From assembly GCF_013201605.1 (NCBI RefSeq), contig NZ_CP053848.1:1550001-1614000 (forward strand): a DNA stretch of 64,000 bases, in the 5' to 3' direction. The translations under genes were made by a program, and so were the position numbers. Each line of letters begins with the position of its first letter. Within the stretch, counting starts at the first letter, position 1. Shown here in pieces: positions 18,521 to 27,839 of the stretch. A model generated the notes under the pieces. It saw nothing but the letters and a program-made list of their open reading frames with translations, had not been told where the DNA came from and ran no database searches. This stretch comes from Campylobacter ornithocola (GTDB lineage: Bacteria > Campylobacterota > Campylobacteria > Campylobacterales > Campylobacteraceae).

Positions 18521-18865
18521 ATGACTACTCTTTTAATTATTTTACAATTTGCAATTGTTGTAATCATTTGTATTGCTGTTTTATTACAAAAAAGTTCAAG
18601 TATAGGACTTGGAGCATATAGTGGAAGTAATGAAAGTTTATTTGGGGCAAAGGGTCCTGCAGGATTTTTAGCTAAATTTACTTTTATTATGGGTGTTTTG
18701 CTTATTGCTAACACAATTGCTCTAAGCTATATGTATAATAATGCTAATTCTAACTCACTTGCTGAAAAAGCAGAACAAATTTTACCAAAAGCACCTGAAA
18801 CAAACACAACTAGCATTCCAGTTGCACCAAATGCACCACTTAGTGAAAGTAACACTAGCAAATAA
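18521..18865 (+). CDS. secG: Sec translocase subunit SecG
   Basis: Small inner-membrane subunit of SecYEG protein export. 114 residues with two membrane helices (LLIILQFAIVVIICIAVLLQ near 3-22 and FTFIMGVLLIANTIALSYM near 50-70). The SecG signature QKSSSIGLGAYSGSNESLFGAKGPAG lies between them, in two conserved halves around residues 23-48. The C-terminal tail is rich in Ser, Thr and Pro and cytoplasmic or unstructured. It starts the compact run secG-frr-pyrE-RDD-nrdB. Confidence 0.95.
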   Translation: MTTLLIILQFAIVVIICIAVLLQKSSSIGLGAYSGSNESLFGAKGPAGFLAKFTFIMGVLLIANTIALSYMYNNANSNSLAEKAEQILPKAPETNTTSIPVAPNAPLSESNTSK

Positions 18866-18877
18866 AAAGGAAAAATC

Positions 18878-19435
18878 ATGCTAAATGAAATTTATACTAA
18901 ACAAAAACAACAATCAGATAAAAGTTTAGAGGCCTTAAAAAAAGATTTTACTACGATAAGAACTGGCAAGGTAAATATCAACATACTTGATCATATTCAT
19001 GTAGATTATTATGGCAGTGCAACTCCATTAAATCAAGTAGCAACAGTTTTAGCAACAGATGCTTCAACTATTAGTATCACTCCTTGGGAAAAGTCTATGT
19101 TAAAAGCTATAGAAAGTGCTATAGCTGCAGCAAACATAGGAGTAAACCCAAACAATGATGGTGAAAGTGTAAAATTATTTTTCCCTCCTATGACAAGAGA
19201 GCAAAGAGAAGAAAACGCTAAAAACGCCAAAGCTATGGGAGAAAAAGCTAAAGTAGCTATTAGAAATATTAGAAAAGATGCAAATGATGCAGTTAAAAAG
19301 TTAGAAAAAGATAAAGCGATTTCAGAAGATGAAGCTAAAAAAGCTTACGATGAAGTACAAAAACAAACCGATAATTACACAGCAAAAGTAGATGAGTTGG
19401 TTAAAAATAAAGAAGTAGAACTTTTAAAGGTTTGA
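18878..19435 (+). CDS. frr: ribosome recycling factor
   Basis: Together with EF-G, dissociates post-termination ribosomes. 185 residues, exactly the family size. Recognisable stretches include [23 protein letters not shown] (given here in part, near residues 25-47), [13 protein letters not shown] near 107, and [16 protein letters not shown] near 130. It lies 12 bases after secG and its stop almost touches the pyrE start, so translation is coupled. Confidence 0.97.
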   Translation: MLNEIYTKQKQQSDKSLEALKKDFTTIRTGKVNINILDHIHVDYYGSATPLNQVATVLATDASTISITPWEKSMLKAIESAIAAANIGVNPNNDGESVKLFFPPMTREQREENAKNAKAMGEKAKVAIRNIRKDANDAVKKLEKDKAISEDEAKKAYDEVQKQTDNYTAKVDELVKNKEVELLKV

Positions 19436-19437
19436 TA

Positions 19438-20046
19438 ATGAACTTAGAGCAAATTTACAAAGATTGTGGAGCATATTTACAAGGACATTTTTTATTAAGC
19501 TCCGGAAAGCATTCTGAATTTTATCTTCAAAGTGCAAAAGTTTTAGAAAATCCAAAATTAGCAGGTGGACTTTGTGATGAGCTTGCAAAAATTATTGCAA
19601 ACTTTGGTATTGAATTTGATAGTATTTGTTCTCCTGCTTTAGGTGGAATTTTGGCAGGATATGAGCTTGCTAGAGCTTGTAATAAACGTTTTATTTTTAC
19701 AGAACGTGTAGAAGGAGTGATGAGTCTTAGACGTGGCTTTGAAATAAAAAAAGGCGAGAAATTTATCGTTTGTGAAGATATTATTACAACAGGTGGCTCA
19801 GCACTTGAAAGTGCAAAAATCATCGAAAACTTAGGTGGAGAAATAGTAGGCTTTGCGGCTTTGGCAAATCGTGGTTTTTGTGCAGTAAAAAATTTAAACA
19901 ATCCTAGAAAAGAAAATGCGAAGTTGCCTGAAAATTTACCACTTTTTGCTCTAGGAAATTTTGAATTTGATATTTATGAAACAAACGCTTGTCCACTTTG
20001 TAAAAAAGGTACTAAAGCTATCAAACCTGGTAGTCGTGGAAACTAA
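19438..20046 (+). CDS. pyrE: orotate phosphoribosyltransferase
   Basis: Pyrimidine synthesis: orotate plus PRPP to OMP. The PRPP-binding loop is [14 protein letters not shown] near residue 120. The N-terminal [13 protein letters not shown] is the orotate-site motif. I start at ATG 19438, giving 202 residues. An in-frame TTG at 19432 inside the frr stop region would add two residues but has no better ribosome site, while AAAGG of the frr 3' end is suitably placed for the ATG. The C-terminal CPLCKKG is typical of the epsilonproteobacterial form. Confidence 0.95.
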   Translation: MNLEQIYKDCGAYLQGHFLLSSGKHSEFYLQSAKVLENPKLAGGLCDELAKIIANFGIEFDSICSPALGGILAGYELARACNKRFIFTERVEGVMSLRRGFEIKKGEKFIVCEDIITTGGSALESAKIIENLGGEIVGFAALANRGFCAVKNLNNPRKENAKLPENLPLFALGNFEFDIYETNACPLCKKGTKAIKPGSRGN

Positions 20047-20462
20047 TGAAAACTAAAGCAAAAATAGCCACTCGCTTTTTAAGATTTAAAGCTTTTTTAA
20101 TTGATTTATTTTTGCTTTATGTGCCTATTTTATATTTATTTTATTTTACACTTGGCTCCAAAGAAGCTTTTTTAGGTAATCAATTTATAATTTTTTTATG
20201 TCCTTTATTTTTTGGACTTTTACAAGCTTTATTTTTAGTTAGAAAAGCTCAAAGTCCCGGACTTAAAGCCTATGATTTATATTTAATTGATCTTAAAAAT
20301 GGTCAAAAACTTAGTTTTTTTAGGATAGTCTTACGTTATATGATTTTTATTGTAAGTTTTGGTTTACTAATTGGCTTTTTGATAAGCTTTTTAAGAAAAG
20401 ATACTTTGACTTTGCATGACATTCTAAGTCAAAGTGCTATTGTAACAAAGGTAGAAAAATGA
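20046..20462 (+). CDS. RDD family membrane protein
   Basis: 138 residues with three membrane helices and the RDD-family pattern: Arg and Asp near the first helix (RFLRFKAFLIDLFLLY) and a later LRYMIFIVSFG. The function of the family is mostly unknown; some members are linked to ion exchange. The start codon shares one base with the pyrE stop and its stop overlaps the nrdB start by 4 bases, so it is embedded in the operon. It matches Cj0232c. Confidence 0.88.
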   Translation: MKTKAKIATRFLRFKAFLIDLFLLYVPILYLFYFTLGSKEAFLGNQFIIFLCPLFFGLLQALFLVRKAQSPGLKAYDLYLIDLKNGQKLSFFRIVLRYMIFIVSFGLLIGFLISFLRKDTLTLHDILSQSAIVTKVEK

Positions 20463-21481
20463 ATAGAAAAAGAATTTATAATCCAAAATCAAATGAAACA
20501 CTCAACGATAGAAAAGTATTCAATGGTAATCCCCATGGTATTTTAAATTTTACCAAAGCAAAATACACTTGGGCTTTAAAACTTTGGGACTTAATGGAAG
20601 CAAATACTTGGTTTCCAAAAGAAGTAGATACAACCAAAGATGCACTAGATTATCGTTGTAATCTAACCATAGCAGAAAAAAGAATGTATGATCTAGTTTG
20701 GTCTCAACTTATCTCAATGGATAGTTTTCAAACTAATAATCTTGCTGATAATATCAATCCATACATTACAGCACCTGAAATCAATGCGGTTTTAGCAAGA
20801 CAAGCTTATGAAGAAGCAAATCACTCAAAATCCTATGCAGTAATGGTTGAAGCAATCTGTGAAAACACAGATTTGATCTATGAAATGGAAAAGCACGATG
20901 AAACTTTAAGAGAAAAAAATGATTTTATCTCAAGTATTTATGAAGAATTAGCTGGCGAAGTAGATGATAACAAACTTTTACTTGCAATGGTAGCAAATCA
21001 AATTTTGGAAGGGGTGTATTTTTATAGTGGTTTCACCGCCATTTACGCTCTTGCACGTGCAGGAAAAATGCTAGGTTCAGCTCAAATGATCCGCTTTATA
21101 CAAAGAGATGAAATCACTCACTTGCTTTTATTTCAAAATATGATTAATTCTGTGCGCAAGGAAAGACCTGATTTATTTAATGACACCAATATAAATAAAA
21201 TTTATGATATGTTTAAAAAAGCAGGTGAGCTTGAGATTAAATGGGGAAAATACATCACTCAAAATCAAATCATGGGATTTACAGATGACATTATAGAAGA
21301 ATATATTCACTATCTTGTTGATCAAAGGCTTATCGCAATTAATCTTGATAAAATTTATAATGCAAAACATCCTATTAAATGGGTAGATGATTTTTCTAAA
21401 TTTAATGACCAAAAAAGCAATTTTTTTGAAAGTAAGGTTACAAACTACTCCAAAGGAAGTTTAAGTTTCGATGACTTTTAA
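20459..21481 (+). CDS. nrdB: ribonucleoside-diphosphate reductase class Ia, beta subunit
   Basis: Carries the diiron-tyrosyl radical that NrdA uses to make deoxyribonucleotides. 340 residues. Metal-ligand motifs are visible: YEEANHSKSY (ExxH) near 121, YEELAGEV near 162, and RDEITHLLLF near 220. It is the last gene of the secG-frr-pyrE-RDD-nrdB run. Its C-terminal SFDDF tail, which docks into the large subunit, is encoded by the left arm of the terminator hairpin. Confidence 0.96.
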   Translation: MNRKRIYNPKSNETLNDRKVFNGNPHGILNFTKAKYTWALKLWDLMEANTWFPKEVDTTKDALDYRCNLTIAEKRMYDLVWSQLISMDSFQTNNLADNINPYITAPEINAVLARQAYEEANHSKSYAVMVEAICENTDLIYEMEKHDETLREKNDFISSIYEELAGEVDDNKLLLAMVANQILEGVYFYSGFTAIYALARAGKMLGSAQMIRFIQRDEITHLLLFQNMINSVRKERPDLFNDTNINKIYDMFKKAGELEIKWGKYITQNQIMGFTDDIIEEYIHYLVDQRLIAINLDKIYNAKHPIKWVDDFSKFNDQKSNFFESKVTNYSKGSLSFDDF

Positions 21482-21493
21482 ATCATCGAAACT
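21464..21493 (+). terminator. hairpin at the end of nrdB
   Basis: Arms AGTTTCGATGA and TCATCGAAACT (11 bp) with an 8-base loop. The left arm is the last codons of nrdB. There is no long T run after it, so it could be a terminator or a stabilising 3' structure. Confidence 0.55.
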
Positions 21494-21568
21494 ATTAATA
21501 TTCTACATTATTCAAAATTATATATTTTATATTTTTTTAATATTTTTATTTTATTAAATCTAATGTCG

Positions 21569-21574
21569 TACAAT
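21569..21574 (+). promoter_or_regulatory. candidate -10 box for dba-dsbI
   Basis: TACAAT preceded by T-rich periodic DNA, 32 bases before the dba ATG. It fits the Campylobacter vegetative promoter pattern. Confidence 0.45.
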
Positions 21575-21606
21575 TCGCACTTTTATTTTATTTACAAGGG
21601 GTAATT

Positions 21607-21774
21607 ATGGAGTTTTTAGAACTTTTGTTAATTTTTATCGCCATAGTTCTCATGATAGTCAAACCAGAAAAAGAAAAACTTGCTTTTTCTATACTTGTAA
21701 TTTCATGGGCTATTATGGTATTTGACTATCTAGGTCGCAAATCAGGCGCAATTTTAGGCCTAATGAATCTATAA
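21607..21774 (+). CDS. dba: Dba, small membrane protein partnered with DsbI
   Basis: A 55-residue protein starting MEFLELLLIFIAIVLMIVKP with a strongly hydrophobic N-terminal helix, a second hydrophobic stretch (FSILVISWAIMVF) and ending GLMNL. It has its own ribosome site (AAGGGG) and stops 10 bases before the dsbI ATG. In C. jejuni the small gene dba precedes dsbI, and the two are known to be translationally coupled and iron-regulated. Size, position and membrane character match. Its biochemical role remains unclear. Confidence 0.85.
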   Translation: MEFLELLLIFIAIVLMIVKPEKEKLAFSILVISWAIMVFDYLGRKSGAILGLMNL

Positions 21775-21784
21775 GGTGGCAAAC

Positions 21785-23302
21785 ATGTGTGATATTAACA
21801 AAACTAAATTCTTTTACTTTTTAATGTGCTTAGCAGGTTTTTTAGTTATCTTAATGCCTGTTGGAACTGCAAACTTAATTTTTGGCTATATGTTAGGCGA
21901 TAGTCCTTGTACTTCTTGCTGGGGTCAAAGAGAGTCGATGATTTATATCGGTGTAGCAGCTTTATTTATTGTGCGTTATGGTATGAAAGGTAAATTTTTA
22001 GCTTTTCTTTTAATTGCAACTGCCTTTGGTTTATGGCAATCATTTAATCATATTAGTGGTCACGCACATCGTGATCTTGATCAAGGTTTTGGTTTACCTA
22101 TCTTTGGTTTTCATACATACTTTTGGGCTGAAGTGGTATTTTGGGCTGTAGTTTTACTACTCGGTGTTATTTTTGCTTTTGCTCCAAAATTTGGTTCTTT
22201 TGAAAAAGAAATGGAAGGTGCTAGCTTTAGGAAATTAACTAAATTTAACTTAGCTGCTATGGTTATTGTTGCTTTTATTGTTGCTTCAAATGTATTCCAA
22301 GCTTTTGTAAGTACTGGTCCTATCCCATATAGTGGACAAGGTGATCCTGTTCGCTTTAGCTTAAATCCAAAATATATCATTTGGGATGATTCAGGTTGGA
22401 GTAAAAGCTGGAAAAGTATTTCTTTCTTAGGAAAACGCGATGTTAAAGAACCTGACTTTGCTTTTGCGCCTGCAAGTGAAAAGCTAGGTATTCAATTTGA
22501 CAATAATATTGGTAATGCTCCGTTTGCAAATATCGATGATAATCTAAAAATTGCAAGTGAAATAAAAATTAATTTTCCTAAAGCCATCAATACACTTGAT
22601 TACATCAATGGAGAGTATGTTGCGAGTTCTAAATGGGAAGTATTTTTCTTAGATGATAATTTTAGCACCAAAACAGATTTTCTATTAGATCCATATTTTT
22701 CAGCTACAATTAATCCTATCGTAGGAATTATTCCTTATTTAGATAACAAATATATCTTAATGGGTTCTAATAAATCTTTCTTAAGATTTGCCCAAAATCC
22801 TAATGCGAATGAAGTTTTACAATATGCTGATTTTGTAAGAGGGGCAAATAATTTCGAAGGACAAGGTAAAGATCTTGGTCGTGGCAGAATCGATACGGTT
22901 AGAGCTAAATTTCACCATGTTTTAAGCACAACCACTGATGGAAAATATATGTACCTTGCTACCGTTCCAAATAACAAAGATACTAAAACTTTTGTGATTT
23001 CTAAAATTTCTTTAGCAGATAGAGTACTTTCAGCTGAATTTACTCCCAAAGCTGAGTTAAAAGAAGGAAAAACTTTAGGTGATCTTTATGTAACATCAAT
23101 GGCATTTAAAGATGGTAAAATTTATGCATTAAGCAAAAAACACAATGTTATTGCAGTAATTGATCTAGACAAAGAAGCTGTCGTAAAAACTATTTCTTAT
23201 CCAGAAAATATAACTAATGCAAGAAGTTTATTCTTCAAAGATGGCAAAGCACACATCTTATCTTATCAAGATGGATCAAATATCCTTTATACACTTGATT
23301 AA
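21785..23302 (+). CDS. dsbI: DsbI, DsbB-type membrane thiol oxidase with periplasmic propeller-like domain
   Basis: Inner-membrane protein that reoxidises periplasmic disulfide-forming proteins. The first roughly 175 residues hold several membrane helices with the catalytic CTSC (GDSPCTSCWGQR, near residue 40). The remaining roughly 330 residues are a soluble periplasmic region with beta-propeller-like repeats (KWEVFFLDDNF, GKIYALSKKHNVIAVIDLD). I choose ATG 21785 because AAGGTGG is 5 bases upstream; a GTG at 21776 overlaps that site. Length 505 matches DsbI rather than the short DsbB. It is coupled to dba. Confidence 0.93.
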   Translation: MCDINKTKFFYFLMCLAGFLVILMPVGTANLIFGYMLGDSPCTSCWGQRESMIYIGVAALFIVRYGMKGKFLAFLLIATAFGLWQSFNHISGHAHRDLDQGFGLPIFGFHTYFWAEVVFWAVVLLLGVIFAFAPKFGSFEKEMEGASFRKLTKFNLAAMVIVAFIVASNVFQAFVSTGPIPYSGQGDPVRFSLNPKYIIWDDSGWSKSWKSISFLGKRDVKEPDFAFAPASEKLGIQFDNNIGNAPFANIDDNLKIASEIKINFPKAINTLDYINGEYVASSKWEVFFLDDNFSTKTDFLLDPYFSATINPIVGIIPYLDNKYILMGSNKSFLRFAQNPNANEVLQYADFVRGANNFEGQGKDLGRGRIDTVRAKFHHVLSTTTDGKYMYLATVPNNKDTKTFVISKISLADRVLSAEFTPKAELKEGKTLGDLYVTSMAFKDGKIYALSKKHNVIAVIDLDKEAVVKTISYPENITNARSLFFKDGKAHILSYQDGSNILYTLD

Positions 23303-23303
23303 T

Positions 23304-23332
23304 CTTAAGGCGTTTTACGCCTTAAGAATTTT
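23304..23332 (+). terminator. intrinsic terminator after dsbI
   Basis: Arms CTTAAGGCGT and ACGCCTTAAG (10 bp, perfect) with a TTT loop, followed by AATTTT, two bases after the dsbI stop. Confidence 0.85.
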
Positions 23333-23387
23333 AAAGCTAGATAAATAAATTTTAAGATAAAATAACACTTTTATTAAGGAGTGCTTA

Positions 23388-24020
23388 TTGATTCATATAT
23401 TTGAACAAAAACAATGCCAAACCATGGCAGAAGAAATTCGAAAAAATACTTTTATTAATGATGAGTTATTTAACGCTTTTTGTTCCACTCCAAGAGAAAT
23501 TTTTTCACCTTTAAAAATGCATGCTTACAGACTTGATGCACTCCCTTTAATGGGTAATCAATGGATAAGCTCACCTTTAACTGTAGCAAAAATGACCATG
23601 GCGCTTGATTTTAAAAATGCTGATAGTGTTTTAGAAATAGGCTGTGGTAGCGGATACCAAGCTGCAATTTTAAGTAAGCTTATAAGGAGAGTTTTTACTA
23701 TAGAGCGTATTGAAAAACTTGCGATTAGTGCTATAGAGAAATTTAAAAAACTCAACTACACTAATATCCATGTAAAATTTGATGATGGACAAAATGGTTG
23801 GAAAAATTATGCACCATATGATAGAATTCTACTCTCAGCCTATATAGAACACATTCCAAATATATTATTTGATCAACTAGAAAATAATGGAATTTTAGTA
23901 GCTCCTTTGCTTATAGGCAACCAACAATTTATTACCAAATTTACCAAAAAAGATAGAGAAATTAGCAAAGAAATTTTAGATGAATGTCTCTTTGTGCCTA
24001 TTAAAGATGGCAAAGAATAA
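23388..24020 (+). CDS. pcm: protein-L-isoaspartate O-methyltransferase
   Basis: Repairs aged proteins by methylating L-isoaspartyl residues with S-adenosylmethionine. 210 residues. The SAM-binding motif is VLEIGCGSGYQAA near residue 82. The PCMT-specific stretches PLMGNQWISSPLTVAKM and IERIEKLA are present. The start is TTG, chosen because AAGGAG lies 6 bases upstream and there is no nearby ATG. The 3' end abuts the convergent acetyltransferase with no gap and no obvious terminator. Confidence 0.93.
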   Translation: MIHIFEQKQCQTMAEEIRKNTFINDELFNAFCSTPREIFSPLKMHAYRLDALPLMGNQWISSPLTVAKMTMALDFKNADSVLEIGCGSGYQAAILSKLIRRVFTIERIEKLAISAIEKFKKLNYTNIHVKFDDGQNGWKNYAPYDRILLSAYIEHIPNILFDQLENNGILVAPLLIGNQQFITKFTKKDREISKEILDECLFVPIKDGKE

Positions 24021-24470
24021 CTAGAGTTTCATTTTTAAAACAACAAAGCCATATCCATCTTCATACTCACTCTCTTGCACAAATCCACATTTTTGATAAA
24101 ATTTATATGCTTTATAATTATCTTTATTTACTTCAACATATTTTAAATGATAATCATTTACGGCTTTGGACATTAGTGCAGTCCCTATACCTTGGTTAAA
24201 ATATTTTGATTTTAAAAATAACATTTCAATCTTTTCATCCTCAAACGCCAAAAAACCAATCATTTCATCTTTATCATAACAAATCAAATAATTTAAACTA
24301 AAAAATACTTGAGAAGCTAAAAGATCTCTTTTAATCTTTTCTCTATCAAAATCAGATAAAAAATAATGGGAATTTTTTACACTATCCTCCCACATATCGA
24401 TCAATTTATCCTTGATATCATCTGTAATTTCTTCAAAATATTTAATTTTAATATAATTATTTTTAAACAT
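24021..24470 (-). CDS. GNAT family N-acetyltransferase
   Basis: 149 residues. The acetyl-CoA binding region is recognisable in FLKSKYFNQGIGTALMSKA (near 83-101; a variant of the Q/RxxGxG/A loop), followed by the C-terminal family pattern YKFYQKCGFVQESE. N-terminal residues DDIKDKLIDMWEDSVKNSH resemble the YjaB/ElaA-type acetyltransferases. The substrate cannot be deduced. It is convergent with pcm and divergent from the alpha-carbonic-anhydrase-like gene. Confidence 0.87.
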   Translation of the reverse strand: MFKNNYIKIKYFEEITDDIKDKLIDMWEDSVKNSHYFLSDFDREKIKRDLLASQVFFSLNYLICYDKDEMIGFLAFEDEKIEMLFLKSKYFNQGIGTALMSKAVNDYHLKYVEVNKDNYKAYKFYQKCGFVQESEYEDGYGFVVLKMKL

Positions 24471-24521
24471 AAGCTTCCTATAGGGTATATTTTCTTATAA
24501 TTATACTAAAAAAGGAGTATT

Positions 24522-25262
24522 ATGAAATTTAAAACATTGCTTTTTAGCTTACTTGTTGCTAATATACTTTTTGCTTATGAGCAAATGCCACAAAATGCAT
24601 CACATGGAAATTTTATAGATAAAAATAAATGGAAAAATCTAGATAGAAATTGGGTGTATTGTGAAAGCGGACTAAATCAAGATTTTATCAATATAAATAC
24701 TAAAAAAGCTACAAGCAAAAACCATTCTTTAGAATTTAATTACACAAATGATTCTTTTGGCTTAATTAATGATGGTTATACTATAAAAATGCATTTTGCA
24801 AGTAATGGAAGTCATATTGTATTAGATAACATAGGTTACAATCTATCTCATTTTCACTTCCATACTCCTTCTAAAATCTCTATAAATAACCAATCTTATC
24901 CTCTAGAAATTCACTTTAGTCATGTAAGCCAAAAAGGAGATATTATTGTTGTAGCTTTACTTTTACAGGAAGGTAGGGAAAATCCATTTATCAAGAAAAT
25001 CATCCGTGCCCTCCCTAAAAAAGAGGGTGATAAACTTTATGTGCAAGGTTTAAATGCTAATGAATTATTACCAAACAATATTGATTCTTTTTATATTTTT
25101 AAAAACCAACTTAATAAACCTTGCAATCAAGAAATCACATGGATAATTTTAAAAGAAAACACACAAGCTTCAAAAGAACAAATTCAAGCTATACAAGATT
25201 TAATGGGTAAAAACAAAGAATTAAAAACAAAAAATATCTCCAAAATTGAAGAAAGCAACTAA
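24522..25262 (+). CDS. periplasmic alpha-carbonic-anhydrase-like protein with altered catalytic residues
   Basis: 246 residues with a signal peptide (MKFKTLLFSLLVANILFAYE). The alpha-CA fold is indicated by HFHFHTPSK and YPLEIHFSHVS, which keep the three zinc ligands (about H112, H114 and H131), and by a Cys pair (C47 and C201) placed as in bacterial alpha-CAs. Several usual features differ. The QSPI motif reads NQDF. The Glu after PS (E106 of human CA II) is Lys. The proton-shuttle position reads NDGY instead of NNGH. The Thr199 region reads QLNKPC rather than LTTPPC. It is therefore either a divergent enzyme or a CA-related protein. It is followed by a strong terminator. Confidence 0.85.
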   Translation: MKFKTLLFSLLVANILFAYEQMPQNASHGNFIDKNKWKNLDRNWVYCESGLNQDFININTKKATSKNHSLEFNYTNDSFGLINDGYTIKMHFASNGSHIVLDNIGYNLSHFHFHTPSKISINNQSYPLEIHFSHVSQKGDIIVVALLLQEGRENPFIKKIIRALPKKEGDKLYVQGLNANELLPNNIDSFYIFKNQLNKPCNQEITWIILKENTQASKEQIQAIQDLMGKNKELKTKNISKIEESN

Positions 25263-25282
25263 ACAAAAATATTTAGTTGCTT
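25253..25282. terminator. bidirectional terminator between convergent genes
   Basis: Arms AAGCAACTAAA and TTTAGTTGCTT (11 bp, perfect) with an 8-base loop. It overlaps the stop codons of both the alpha-CA-like gene and the downstream minus-strand gene. Confidence 0.8.
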
Positions 25283-25905
25283 ATTAATGCTTGAATTTTT
25301 TCTAAATTAGCTCTAAAAAGTTTAAAATTTAACTCACTAGAAATTTTTAAATCAGCAAAAAAAGGATTTTTCAAACTAGCTATGAGTAAATAATCATCTT
25401 TTTTTAAAACCCTTTGTGTAGAAAATTCTTTATCTTTTATTTTTTCAAAAATACTTTTACTTGAGTTAATATCTTCTTTTAATTTCTTACTATAAAGCAA
25501 AATTCCACAAAAGAAATTCCCAAATTCATCTTTAAATTTTACATCATAGAGAATAAAATCATCAAAAACAAAAGAATTTTGAGAATGATAAGTTTTTAAA
25601 GAAAAATCAAAAGCAATTTTTTCAAAATCTTTTTGATTAAAACCTTGTTTGTCAAATTTAGCATTGTTTTGTTTTAAAAATTCCTCACACATTTTAAACA
25701 CAAGCTCATTGCGTCCCCATATAAGCTTTCTTCCTAAAATTCTAAAAAACAAAACTCCTGCTAAAACAGCAAAAAACAAAGCTATAATTACATCTTTACT
25801 AAATTGAAAAGCAAGAAAAAATATAACCAAAGCTTCAGCAAATGCTAAAATTTGCAAAGCTTTGAGCCTTTTATTTAAAGCTTGTCTTATGGCTTCAAAA
25901 TCCAT
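25273..25905 (-). CDS. membrane protein of unknown function (Cj0038c-like)
   Basis: 210 residues. Two membrane helices lie near residues 18-55 (ILAFAEALVIFFLAFQF and VIIALFFAVLAGVLFF). The remaining roughly 150 residues are cytoplasmic and resemble the DUF3137 type (FVFDDFILYDVKFKDEFGNFFCG). C. jejuni has an equivalent small membrane protein right after typA. It starts on the base where typA stops, so translation is coupled. Function unknown. Confidence 0.82.
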   Translation of the reverse strand: MDFEAIRQALNKRLKALQILAFAEALVIFFLAFQFSKDVIIALFFAVLAGVLFFRILGRKLIWGRNELVFKMCEEFLKQNNAKFDKQGFNQKDFEKIAFDFSLKTYHSQNSFVFDDFILYDVKFKDEFGNFFCGILLYSKKLKEDINSSKSIFEKIKDKEFSTQRVLKKDDYLLIASLKNPFFADLKISSELNFKLFRANLEKIQALISN

Positions 25906-27725
25906 TAAGACTTAGCCTTTTCCATTCTTTTTCTTTGAGTAGGATCAAGATATCTTTTTCTAACTCTAATATTTTGCGGGGTAACCTCTACAAGCTCATC
26001 TTCTTCTATCCATTCTAACGCTCTTTCAAGGCTTAATTTTCTAGGTGGTACAAGCTTAATCGCATCATCGCTACCGCTTGCCCTAACGTTAGTTAAATTT
26101 TTACCTTTAATGGGATTAACATCCAAATCATTTGGGCGGGAATGCTCACCTATAATCATACCTGTATATACCTTAGTTTGAGGATCGATAAATAGCACCC
26201 CTCTATCCTGTAAGTTAAATAAAGAGTATCCTAAAGCAACACCATTTTCCATAGAAATTAATGCACCATTATTTCTTTTTTCAACAGCACCACTAAATGG
26301 ACGAAACTCTAAAAAACTATGGTTCATCACACCCTCGCCTTTAGTATCTGTTAAAAATTGCGATCTAAATCCTATAAGCCCACGTGCAGGAATTTCAAAC
26401 TCAAGTCTAGTTTGACCATCTCCGGTTGGTGTCATAGTTTTCATTTCAGCTTTTCTTTTACCTAGTTTTTCAATTACTACTCCAGTAAAATCATCAGGTA
26501 CATCAATCACTAAATGTTCAAATGGCTCAGTTTTAACACCATCTTCTACCTTAACAATAACCTCAGGTCTTCCCATGCAAAACTCAAAACCTTCTCTACG
26601 CATATTTTCAGCTAAGATAGTTATTTGAAGCTCACCTCTTCCACTTACTTTAAATTTACCCTCGCCTGTACTTTCATATTTCATGGCAATATTAGTTTTC
26701 ATTTCAGCTTCTAAACGCTCTGCGATTTTATTTGAGGTTACATGTTTACCTTCGGTACCTGCCAAAGGACCATCATTTACTGAAAATACTATACTTAAAG
26801 TTGGCTCTTCTATATGTAAAGGATCAAGTGGCATAGGATTATTTGGATCTACCACGCTATCTCCTACATCTAAAGCCTCAAAACCAGCAATCGCTACAAT
26901 ATCACCTGTTCCTGCTTCTTCAATGTCCATTTTTTCTAAACCCATAAAGCCAATTAATTTAGAAATCCTACCATTAATCTTGGAACCATCTGCCTTAGCA
27001 AGCATCACATTTTGGTTTTTCTTTACTTTGCCATTAAAAATTCTTGCAATTCCTATTTTGCCAACGAAATTATCATAACCTAGAGTAAAAACTTGAAGTT
27101 GTAAAGGATTTTCATCACTACCACTTGGTGCAGGCACACGCTCAAGTATAGTCTTAAATAATGGCTCCATATTAGTGCTTTCATCTTCAAGTGCAAGTTT
27201 TGCATAGCCATTTTTAGCAGCCGCATATACTACTGCAAAATCAAGTTGCTCATCATTTGCTTCTAAAGCCACAAAAAGATCAAAAATTTCATTGATTACT
27301 CTTTCAGCATCTGCAGCTGGTTTATCAATTTTATTAATAACAACAATAGGTTTAAGACCCAAAGATAAAGCTTTTTTTACCACAAATTTAGTTTGAGGCA
27401 TAACCCCTTCTTGTGCATCAACTAAAAGCAAAACTCCATCAACCATCTTCAATACACGCTCAACTTCACCGCCAAAATCAGCATGGCCTGGAGTATCTAT
27501 AATGTTTATTTTTGTACCTTTATAATTAATAGCAGTATTTTTAGAAAGTATAGTAATACCTCTTTCTTTTTCTATATCATTACTATCCATTACACGTTCT
27601 GCTATTTGCTCACGTTCACTAAAGGTTCCTGATTGTTTTAAAAGCTCATCTACCATAGTTGTTTTACCATGGTCAACGTGAGCTATAACAGCTATATTTC
27701 TAATATTGTCCAAGTTTTTCTCCAA
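25905..27725 (-). CDS. typA: translational GTPase TypA/BipA
   Basis: Ribosome-associated GTPase of the EF-G superfamily involved in ribosome assembly and stress adaptation. 606 residues. The G motifs are [11 protein letters not shown] (G1), RGITI (G2), [12 protein letters not shown] (G3) and NKIDKP (G4). The C-terminal TypA-specific domain has [12 protein letters not shown] and [20 protein letters not shown]. Divergent from the Cj0040-fliK operon. Confidence 0.97.
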   Translation of the reverse strand: MEKNLDNIRNIAVIAHVDHGKTTMVDELLKQSGTFSEREQIAERVMDSNDIEKERGITILSKNTAINYKGTKINIIDTPGHADFGGEVERVLKMVDGVLLLVDAQEGVMPQTKFVVKKALSLGLKPIVVINKIDKPAADAERVINEIFDLFVALEANDEQLDFAVVYAAAKNGYAKLALEDESTNMEPLFKTILERVPAPSGSDENPLQLQVFTLGYDNFVGKIGIARIFNGKVKKNQNVMLAKADGSKINGRISKLIGFMGLEKMDIEEAGTGDIVAIAGFEALDVGDSVVDPNNPMPLDPLHIEEPTLSIVFSVNDGPLAGTEGKHVTSNKIAERLEAEMKTNIAMKYESTGEGKFKVSGRGELQITILAENMRREGFEFCMGRPEVIVKVEDGVKTEPFEHLVIDVPDDFTGVVIEKLGKRKAEMKTMTPTGDGQTRLEFEIPARGLIGFRSQFLTDTKGEGVMNHSFLEFRPFSGAVEKRNNGALISMENGVALGYSLFNLQDRGVLFIDPQTKVYTGMIIGEHSRPNDLDVNPIKGKNLTNVRASGSDDAIKLVPPRKLSLERALEWIEEDELVEVTPQNIRVRKRYLDPTQRKRMEKAKS

Positions 27726-27786
27726 AGTCTTAAATTTAAAATCTAATATTATATAAAAAAAATTCTTAAAAATTAAGATTGCTAAA

Positions 27787-27804
27787 TTGGAACACTTGTT
27801 GCTT
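27787..27804 (+). promoter_or_regulatory. sigma-54 promoter of the Cj0040-like/fliK operon
   Basis: TTGGAACACTTGTTGCTT: GG at 27789-27790, exactly ten bases, then GC at 27801-27802. This is the -24/-12 pattern recognised by RpoN, which in Campylobacter controls the hook and basal-body class of flagellar genes. The ATG of the first gene follows about 36 bases later. Confidence 0.88.
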
Positions 27805-27839
27805 TTGTCTAAACAAGAATTATTTTTAAGGAGAAAAAT

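Noticed and set aside
26683-27078. 131-residue plus-strand ORF inside typA
   Set aside because: It is opposite a highly conserved GTPase, with no start signal and no recognisable motif.
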